Source: Calidifontimicrobium sp964618555 (GTDB taxonomy: Bacteria; Pseudomonadota; Gammaproteobacteria; Burkholderiales; Burkholderiaceae_C). Taken from it: a stretch of DNA of 29,418 nt. The position numbers were made by a program, and so were the translations under genes. Where the stretch lies: positions 1-29,418 of the forward strand of contig CAZUBF010000028.1 of assembly GCA_964618555.1 (NCBI GenBank), in the 5' to 3' direction. How positions within the stretch are numbered: the stretch's first letter is position 1; the number at the start of each line of letters is the position of its first letter. Below the pieces are notes generated by a model, which had not been told where the DNA came from, did not search any database, and saw only the letters and a list, made by a program, of their open reading frames with translations. Shown piece after piece: positions 23,545 to 29,418 of this stretch.

Positions 23545-26124
23545 TCAGGCCAGCGCGACGGCCGGCGCCACGCGCTTCGCGAGGTGCGCCAGCGCCTCGT
23601 CGACCTGGTCGACGAGGATCAGGCACAGGTCGCCCGGCTGCAGCCGCTCGAGCGCGCGGTCGATGGCGACGAACTCGCCGCGGATCTCGTCGACGACGCG
23701 CGCGCGAGGCGCGCCGGCCAGGCCCTCGCGCAGCAGCGCCATCACCTCGCCGTCGGTGCGCCCGCGCTGCGCCGCGTCCTGGTACAGCAGCACGTCGTCG
23801 AACGCCTCGCCAAGGATGCGCGTCTGCTCGCGGATGTCGTCGTCGCGCCGGTCGCCGGCGGCGCTGATGACCACCGAGCGTCTTCGCGCCGGCATCGCCT
23901 GCACCGCGGCCACCAACGCGCGCATCGCGTCGGGGTTGTGCCCGTAGTCGGCGATCACCGTCGCGCCGCGGTGGTCGAGCACGTTGAAGCGCCCCGGCGC
24001 GTTGTGCGCGTCGTTGACGAAGCTCGCCAGGCCGCTGCGCACCGCCTCGAACGACAACCCCGCGGCCCATGCCGCACCGACCGCCGCCAGCGTGTTCTCG
24101 ACCTGGAAGCCGATCGTGCCGCCGCGCGTCAGCGGCACCTCGCGCAGCGACAGCCTCACCCGCGCCGAGCCCTCGGCGGCGACGATGTCGCCGCCGTCGA
24201 CGTACAGCACGCGCCGGCCCAGCGCGCGGTGCGCCGCCAGCGCCGGCAGCCGCGCGTCGGCGGCGAACAGGATCACGTCGCCGGGGCAGGCCGCGGCCAT
24301 CGCCAGCACGATCGGGTCGGCGGCGTTGAGCACCGCGCAGCCGCCGGGGGCGACGTTCTGCACGATGACGCGCTTGATCACCGCGAGGTCCTCGACGGTG
24401 GTGATGTAGTTCAGCCCCAGGTGGTCGCCGGCGCCGACGTTGGTCACCACCGCGACCTGGCAGCGGTCGAAGCCCAACCCCTCGCGCAGGATGCCGCCGC
24501 GGGCGGTCTCGAGCACGGCGGCCTCGGTGTCGGGGTGCGCGAGCACGTTGCGCGCGCTCTTCGGGCCGCTGCAGTCGCCGCGGTCGATCGCGCGGCCGTC
24601 GACCCAGGCGCCGTCGGTGTTGGTCATGCCCACGCACAGCCCGGCGGCGCCGAACAGGTGCGCCACGAGCCGCGTCACCGTGGTCTTGCCGTTGGTGCCG
24701 GTGACCGCGACCACCGGCACGCGGCCGTCGTCGCCCGGCTCGAACAGGCGGTCGATGATGGCCTCGCCGACCGCGCGCGCCTTGCCGTAGCTCGGCAGCA
24801 GGTGCATGCGCAGCCCCGGCGCGGCGTTGACCTCGACGATGCCGCCGCGCTGCACCTCGAGCGGGCGGTCGACGCTTTCGCACACCACGTCGACGCCGCA
24901 CACCTCGAGGCCGATCATGCGCGCCGCGGCCACAGCGCGCGCAGCCACCTCGGGGTGCACGTCGTCGGTGACGTCGGTGGCGGTGCCGCCGGTGCTCAGG
25001 TTGGCGTTGTTGCGCAGCACCACCCGCCGGCCCTTGTCGGGCACGTCGTCGGCGTCGAGCCCCTGCACGCGCAGGCGGGCGTGGGCGATGTCGTCGAGCC
25101 GCACCTTGGTCAGCGCGGTGGCGTGGCCGTCGCCGCGGCGCGGGTCGGTGTTGACCTCGTCGACCAACTCGCGCACCGTGTGCACGCCGTCGCCGATGAC
25201 GTGCGGCGGGTCGCGCCGCGCCGCGGCGACCAGCCGGTCGCCGACCACCAGCAGCCGGAAGTCGTGCCCCGGCAGGAACTGCTCGACCATCACCTGCCCG
25301 ATCTCGGCGGCGACGCGATAGGCGACGTCGAAGTGCTCGCGCCCGGCGATGTTCACGGTCACGCCCTTGCCCTGGTTGCCGTCGCGAGGCTTGACGACCA
25401 CCGGCAGCCCGAGCTCGAGCGCCACCGCCCAGCCCTCGTCGGCGCTGTCGACGGGACGGCCCAGCGGCACCGGCACGCCGGCGGCGGCGAGCAGGCGCTT
25501 GGTGAGGTCCTTGTCCTGCGCGATCGACTCCGCCACCGCGCTGGTCGAGTCGAGCTCGGCGGCCCAGATGCGCCGCTGCCGCGCGCCCCAGCCGAACTGC
25601 ACCAGGCTGCCACCGGTCAGCCGCCGCCACGGGATGCCGCGTGCCGCAGCCGCGGCGACGATCGCGCCGGTGCTGGGGCCCAGCCGCACGTCCTCGTCGA
25701 TCGCGCGCAGTTCGGCCAGTGCCGCGGCGGTGTCGAAGCCCCCGCCGTCGACGGCGGCGCGCACCAGCGTGCACGCCAGGTCGAAAGCGCGCCGTCCGAC
25801 CTGTTCCTCGGTGTACTCGACGACGACCTGGTACACCCCTGGCTCGGGGGTCGCGGTGGTGCGGCTGAAACTCACCGGGCAGCCGGCCTGCGCCTGCAGC
25901 GCCAGCGCGCTGCGCTCGACCAGCCGCGCCAACGGCACCTCGTCGGCGTCGCCGACGCCGCGCAGCATGCCCACCGCGGGGAACAGTTCGCGCAGCCGCG
26001 CCTCGACCGGCGAGCCGGCGGCGATGCCGCACTCGCCTTCGGTGCAGCGCACCACCGCCTCGATCGCCGTCTGCCGGCTCCACAGGTTCGGGCCGCGCAG
26101 CGCGCGGATGCGGGATACGTCCAT
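23545..26124 (-). CDS. cphA: Cyanophycin synthetase, Mur-ligase site intact, N-domain His motif lost
   Basis: The 859-residue protein has the CphA layout: N-terminal domain (about 1-160, starting RALRGPNLWSRQTAIE), ATP-grasp domain (about 210-465, with VVVKPRDGNQGKGVTVNI and GIVEVNAAPGLRMHL), and a Mur-ligase-like domain from about 470 with P-loop GTNGKTT (476-482), ETARGGILREGLGF and ADYGHNPDA. It should add Asp (ATP-grasp) and Arg (Mur domain) to the polymer. In the N-domain, the HxxEH motif seen in its neighbour is replaced by RLVER (Arg67, Arg71). The start at 26124 overlaps the stop of the upstream paralogue by one base (TGATG), so the two are co-translated; longer upstream frames lie inside that gene. 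Confidence 0.95.
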   Translation of the reverse strand: MDVSRIRALRGPNLWSRQTAIEAVVRCTEGECGIAAGSPVEARLRELFPAVGMLRGVGDADEVPLARLVERSALALQAQAGCPVSFSRTTATPEPGVYQVVVEYTEEQVGRRAFDLACTLVRAAVDGGGFDTAAALAELRAIDEDVRLGPSTGAIVAAAAARGIPWRRLTGGSLVQFGWGARQRRIWAAELDSTSAVAESIAQDKDLTKRLLAAAGVPVPLGRPVDSADEGWAVALELGLPVVVKPRDGNQGKGVTVNIAGREHFDVAYRVAAEIGQVMVEQFLPGHDFRLLVVGDRLVAAARRDPPHVIGDGVHTVRELVDEVNTDPRRGDGHATALTKVRLDDIAHARLRVQGLDADDVPDKGRRVVLRNNANLSTGGTATDVTDDVHPEVAARAVAAARMIGLEVCGVDVVCESVDRPLEVQRGGIVEVNAAPGLRMHLLPSYGKARAVGEAIIDRLFEPGDDGRVPVVAVTGTNGKTTVTRLVAHLFGAAGLCVGMTNTDGAWVDGRAIDRGDCSGPKSARNVLAHPDTEAAVLETARGGILREGLGFDRCQVAVVTNVGAGDHLGLNYITTVEDLAVIKRVIVQNVAPGGCAVLNAADPIVLAMAAACPGDVILFAADARLPALAAHRALGRRVLYVDGGDIVAAEGSARVRLSLREVPLTRGGTIGFQVENTLAAVGAAWAAGLSFEAVRSGLASFVNDAHNAPGRFNVLDHRGATVIADYGHNPDAMRALVAAVQAMPARRRSVVISAAGDRRDDDIREQTRILGEAFDDVLLYQDAAQRGRTDGEVMALLREGLAGAPRARVVDEIRGEFVAIDRALERLQPGDLCLILVDQVDEALAHLAKRVAPAVALA

Positions 26125-28283
26125 CAGGGGTTCGTCGCGGCCACGGCCGCTGCGGGTTCGAAGGTGTCGAGTCCGGCGGCGATCAGCGCAGGCGCTAGGC
26201 CCAGCGCCCACGCGGCGGCCACCGCCGGCAGCAGCGCGTGCGGCGGCAGCGCTGCGCCGGCGGCGTGCATCGGCACCGCCGTCTCGCCGGCGCCGTCGCA
26301 CAGCCAGGCGCGGCCGTCGCGCCACAGCACCGCGCGTCCGCCGCCCGCGCGGTGCGCCGCCAGCGGTGGCGCCGAGGTGGCGTACAGCGTCACCGCACCG
26401 TCGCACAGCCCGGCCAGCGCAGCGATGCGCTCGTCGTCGGCGTTGAGCACGCCGGTGCCGTGGTCGAGCACGACGTCGATCTGCGTGCGCAGCACGCGCG
26501 GCAGCTGGTCGGCGTCGGCGATGTCGTGCCGCGCCAGGGCCTCGGCCCCGCCGAGGTCGGTGACGACGCCGACCTGGCAACGGTCGTAGACGAGTCCGTG
26601 GTCGAGGATCGCCTCGGCCGGGTTCTCGAACACCGCGGCGTCGACGTCGCGGTTGATCAGCAGCCGCTGGCCCAGCGCCCAGCCGGTCGCGTCGCCGGCG
26701 TCGACGCGCCTCGCCCCCAGGTACAGGCCCGCTCGGCACGCCAGCCCGACCTGGTGGCCGGCCAGTTGCAGCAGCCAGGCGACCAGCCGAGCGGCCAGCG
26801 TGGCGTCGCTGCCGGCGATGCCGACGATCGGGATGCGCCCGCCGTCGTCGGGCGCGAACAGGTGGTCGACGATCGCGCGACCGACCGCGCGCGGCGCACC
26901 GACCGCGGGCTTCAGGTGCGGCAGCAGCCCCGGCCCGGCGTTCACCTCGACCACCGCCGCGGCCTGCTGCGCCAGCGGCCGGGCGATGTCCTCGGCGACG
27001 AGGTCGATGCCGGCGATGTCCAGCCCGACGGTGCGCGCGGCCAGCGCGGCGACGTGCACGAAGTCAGGGTGCACGTCGTCGGTGCAGTCGATGGCGACGT
27101 TGCCGTTGCGCTGGATCAGCACGCGCCGGCCGGCGGCGGGCACGTCGTCGGGGCCCAGCCCCTGGCGCGCCAGGTCCGAGCGGATGCCCTCGTCGTCGTC
27201 GAGCTTGAGGATGCCCAGCGGGTGGTCCTCGGTTTCGCCGCGGCGCGGGTCGGTGTTGAGCTGCGCGTCGACCAGCTGGCGCACGGTGCTGCGCCCGTCG
27301 CCGACCACCCATGCGGTCTCGCCGCGCGCGGCGGCGACGACGTCGCCGGCGACCACCAGCAGGCGGTGCTCGTTGCCGGGCACGAAGCGCTCGACCATCA
27401 CCTCGCTGCCGTGCTTGTCGGCCACCGACCAGGCCTCGCGCACGTCGTCGCGCGTGTACAGCTCGAGCGTGACCCCGCGCCCATGGTTGCCGTCGGCCGG
27501 CTTGACCGCCACCGGCAGCCCGATGTCCTCGGCGATCTCCCAGGCCTCCTCGGGCATCGCAGCGACGCGGCCTTCGGGCACCGGCACGCCGACCGCGCCG
27601 AGCAGACGCTTGGTCAGGTCCTTGTCGCCGGCGATGCCCTCGGCTATGGCGCCGGTGCGGTCGGTCTCGGCGGTCCAGATGCGGTGCTGCCGCGCGCCGT
27701 GGCCGAGTTGCACCAGGTTGCCGTCGTTCAGGCGGATGTGCGGGATGCGCCGCTCGGTGGCCGCGGCGACGATGTGCGCGGTGCTGGGACCCAGGTAGGC
27801 GGCGTCGATCGCGTCGCGCACGCGCGTCACCGCGGCGGCGACGTCGAAGGCGCGGTCGTTGATCGCCGCCATCAGCAGCGCGTGGCCCTCGCGCAGCGCG
27901 CAGCGCCCGACCGTCTCGTCGCGGGCGCGGAACACCATGCGGTAGACGCCGCGCCGCGAAGTGCCGCGCGTCTGCCCGAACCCGGTGGGCATGCCGGCGA
28001 GGTTGAGCAGCTCGATGACCACGTGCTCGAGCACGTGACCCATCCAGGTCCCCTCCTGCAGCCGCTGCAGGAAGCCGCCGCGCTCGCCGACGCCGCAGTG
28101 GTGCTCGGCCAGCGCCGGCAGCGTCGCGGTCAATCGGTCCACGAAGCCGGGCAACCGGTTCGAGGGATGGTCCTCGAGCGCGCCGAGGTCGAGCCAGGTC
28201 TCGAGCGCGGCGCGGTAGGTCCACAGGTTCGGGCCGCGCAGGTAGGTCACGCGCAGCAGCCGGATGTCGTCGAACGGGGTCAT
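26124..28283 (-). CDS. Second cyanophycin synthetase-like protein with degenerate Mur-ligase site (CphA')
   Basis: From ATG 28283 the protein has 719 residues, about 140 fewer than its neighbour. The N-terminal domain is well kept and carries GHVLEHVVIEL (His83, Glu86, His87, Glu91). The ATP-grasp domain is intact (PVAVKPADGNHGRGVTLEL, EVNAGPGLLPHL). The Mur-like part is short and its P-loop position reads GSDATLA (491-497) rather than GTNGKTT; the ETARGGI motif becomes ENPAEAI and no YGHNP motif is seen. It should therefore bind ATP only in the ATP-grasp domain. Paired genes of this type (cphA') are known from Ralstonia/Bordetella relatives, as I recall. The frame stays open upstream to 28487, with another ATG at 28412. 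Confidence 0.9.
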   Translation of the reverse strand: MTPFDDIRLLRVTYLRGPNLWTYRAALETWLDLGALEDHPSNRLPGFVDRLTATLPALAEHHCGVGERGGFLQRLQEGTWMGHVLEHVVIELLNLAGMPTGFGQTRGTSRRGVYRMVFRARDETVGRCALREGHALLMAAINDRAFDVAAAVTRVRDAIDAAYLGPSTAHIVAAATERRIPHIRLNDGNLVQLGHGARQHRIWTAETDRTGAIAEGIAGDKDLTKRLLGAVGVPVPEGRVAAMPEEAWEIAEDIGLPVAVKPADGNHGRGVTLELYTRDDVREAWSVADKHGSEVMVERFVPGNEHRLLVVAGDVVAAARGETAWVVGDGRSTVRQLVDAQLNTDPRRGETEDHPLGILKLDDDEGIRSDLARQGLGPDDVPAAGRRVLIQRNGNVAIDCTDDVHPDFVHVAALAARTVGLDIAGIDLVAEDIARPLAQQAAAVVEVNAGPGLLPHLKPAVGAPRAVGRAIVDHLFAPDDGGRIPIVGIAGSDATLAARLVAWLLQLAGHQVGLACRAGLYLGARRVDAGDATGWALGQRLLINRDVDAAVFENPAEAILDHGLVYDRCQVGVVTDLGGAEALARHDIADADQLPRVLRTQIDVVLDHGTGVLNADDERIAALAGLCDGAVTLYATSAPPLAAHRAGGGRAVLWRDGRAWLCDGAGETAVPMHAAGAALPPHALLPAVAAAWALGLAPALIAAGLDTFEPAAAVAATNP

Positions 28284-28402
28284 GGTGGTGGGCGGGGCCG
28301 TGGGGGCCGCCGGCGCGGCGCGGCGATTGTCCACCGGTGCGCCCGTCGCGGCGGCCCAGGGGCCGATCGGTGAGAATTCCGACCCCTTCTGCGCCTCCTG
28401 CA
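28284..28402. promoter_or_regulatory. Divergent region between cphA' and ABC exporter gene
   Basis: These 119 bases separate oppositely oriented starts (28283 minus, 28403 plus) and should contain promoters for both units. A lower-GC patch with GAGAATTCC (28373-28381) is the best place for one, but no clear -35/-10 pair was identified. The region is open in the cphA' frame, so part may be coding if that gene starts at 28412. Confidence 0.4.
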
Positions 28403-29418
28403 ATGCCTTCATCGTCCGTCGCCTCCCCTGCCGACGCGCCCGCGCTGCGCGCCGCGCTCCAGCCTGACGAGAACGTGTTGGCGACACTGGCGGTTGACCT
28501 GGACGACGCGGGCCGCTTCGCCCCGTCGTGGCTGGTGCTCACCGACCGTCGCCTGCTCGCGGGCGACGACCGCGGCTGGCGCGACTGGCCGCTGGACGAT
28601 GCGCTGACGCTGCAGCACGGTGACCACGCGGGCGTCGGCCACCTGTCGCTGCACGGGCGCGAGCGCCGGCTCGCCGCGTGGCGCTACACGCTGGGCCACG
28701 ACAGGGACGCGCTGCGCCTGTTGACGCTGTTCGAACGCCGCCGCCGTGCCGACGCCGTCGACGGCGCCGCGGGCGTCGACGACGAACCGGTCGACGAGGC
28801 CGGCGACTTCGGCGTGGACGTCGCCGCGCCGCCCTCGACCTGGGTGCTGCTGCGTCTGTGGCGCTTCGCGCACCCGTACCGCTGGCAGCTGCTGCTGGGC
28901 TTCGTGCTGACGCTGGCTTCGACGGCCGCGTCGCTGGTGCCGCCGTACCTGACGATCCCGCTGATGGACGACGTGCTGATCCCGTTCCAGAACGGCGAGC
29001 GCATCGACCCGTCGCTGGTGGCCGCGCTGCTCGGCGGGCTGCTCGCCGCGGCGCTGGCCGCCTGGCTGCTCGGCTGGCTGCGCACCTGGCTGCTCGCGCT
29101 GGTCAGCGAACGCATCGGCGCCGACCTGCGCACCGCGACCTTCGAGCACCTGCTGCAGCTCAGCCTGGACTACTTCGGCGGCAAGCGCACCGGCGACCTG
29201 ATGTCGCGCATCGGCAGCGAGAGCGACCGCATCTGCGTGTTCCTGTCGTTGCACGCGCTGGACTTCGCCACCGACGTGCTGATGATCGCGATGACCGCGG
29301 CGATCCTGTTCAGCATCAACCCCGCGCTGGCGCTGGTCACGCTGCTGCCGCTGCCGTTCATCGGCTGGATGATCCACCTCGTGCGCGACCGGCTGCGCAC
29401 CGGCTTCGAGAAGATCGA
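28403..29418 (+). CDS. ABC exporter-type protein beside cyanophycin genes, N-terminal part
   Basis: The frame runs from ATG 28403 off the window (338 codons, no stop). About 125 N-terminal residues form a soluble region with a PH-like look (ALQPDENVLATLAVDL, SWLVLTDRRLLAG), then an acidic linker. From about residue 150 an ABC type-1 exporter membrane domain begins: LWRFAHPYRWQLLLGF, SLVPPYLTIPLMDDVLIP, ERIGADLRTATFEHLLQLSL and DYFGGKRTGDLMSRIGSESD. The ATPase domain would lie outside. It matches the kind of ABC protein annotated as cyanophycin-metabolism-associated, whose substrate is unknown to me. It is divergent from cphA'; no strong ribosome binding site precedes the ATG. Confidence 0.85.
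   Translation, partial: MPSSSVASPADAPALRAALQPDENVLATLAVDLDDAGRFAPSWLVLTDRRLLAGDDRGWRDWPLDDALTLQHGDHAGVGHLSLHGRERRLAAWRYTLGHDRDALRLLTLFERRRRADAVDGAAGVDDEPVDEAGDFGVDVAAPPSTWVLLRLWRFAHPYRWQLLLGFVLTLASTAASLVPPYLTIPLMDDVLIPFQNGERIDPSLVAALLGGLLAAALAAWLLGWLRTWLLALVSERIGADLRTATFEHLLQLSLDYFGGKRTGDLMSRIGSESDRICVFLSLHALDFATDVLMIAMTAAILFSINPALALVTLLPLPFIGWMIHLVRDRLRTGFEKI

Noticed and set aside
22253..26589. Very long open frames opposite ureG/cphA (over 1,000 residues)
   Set aside because: They are Arg/Ala/Gly/His-rich antisense frames produced by high GC at third positions, with no domain, and they conflict with well-supported genes.
23545..26739. Frame upstream of cphA that stays open to 26739, implying a 1,064-residue protein
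   Set aside because: The extra 205 residues lie wholly inside cphA' in another frame and are low-complexity; the ATG at 26124 gives the exact CphA N-terminus.

Overview
The window is very GC-rich, densely packed DNA with many 1- or 4-base start/stop overlaps. Gene content (PuuD/HIUase/PuuE urate pathway, ure genes with ureJ between ureA and ureB, paired cyanophycin synthetases, Bug/TctC binding protein) points to a betaproteobacterium of the Burkholderiales, perhaps near Rubrivivax/Leptothrix. That placement is inferred from gene families and order only. No rRNA, tRNA, CRISPR array, insertion sequence or integrase was found.

Layout. (1) 1-9529, urate and purine breakdown: puuD (cut by the window edge) and hiuH on the minus strand; then on the plus strand a GntR/FCD regulator, puuE, a uraD-allC fusion, an unusual M20 hydrolase, a three-gene ABC importer and a guanine-deaminase-like enzyme. 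Two copies of a GTGTATACAC palindrome, one before puuD and one between hiuH and the regulator, look like its operators. (2) 9538-10359, ureD. (3) 10360-18266, about 8 kb separating ureD from ureA. Its left part holds a GFA-family protein, a GrpB-family protein, a tannase/feruloyl-esterase-type gene with a DUF3237 gene, a LuxR-type regulator and a Bug/TctC binding protein. Its right part looks like a decayed two-component and urea-transport locus: a C-terminal scrap resembling UrtE, an intact LuxR-type response regulator, and a sensor kinase reduced to its two ends joined in frame. (4) 18357-23518, ureA-ureJ-ureB-ureC-ureE-ureF-ureG. (5) 23545-28283, two cyanophycin synthetase paralogues on the minus strand, and divergently from 28403 an ABC exporter-type gene running off the window.

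How it fits together. PuuD, HIUase, the UraD domain, PuuE and the AllC domain carry urate through 5-hydroxyisourate, OHCU, allantoin and allantoate to ureidoglycine; urease can then use any urea released. The nitrogen may be stored as cyanophycin (multi-Arg-poly-Asp). No known ureidoglycolate enzyme is visible, and the M20 protein is a candidate. The most notable points are the complementary active-site losses in the two cyanophycin synthetases, the gutted sensor kinase inside the split urease locus, the matched operator palindromes, and a 24-bp tandem repeat that encodes both the UreE His tail and the UreF start.
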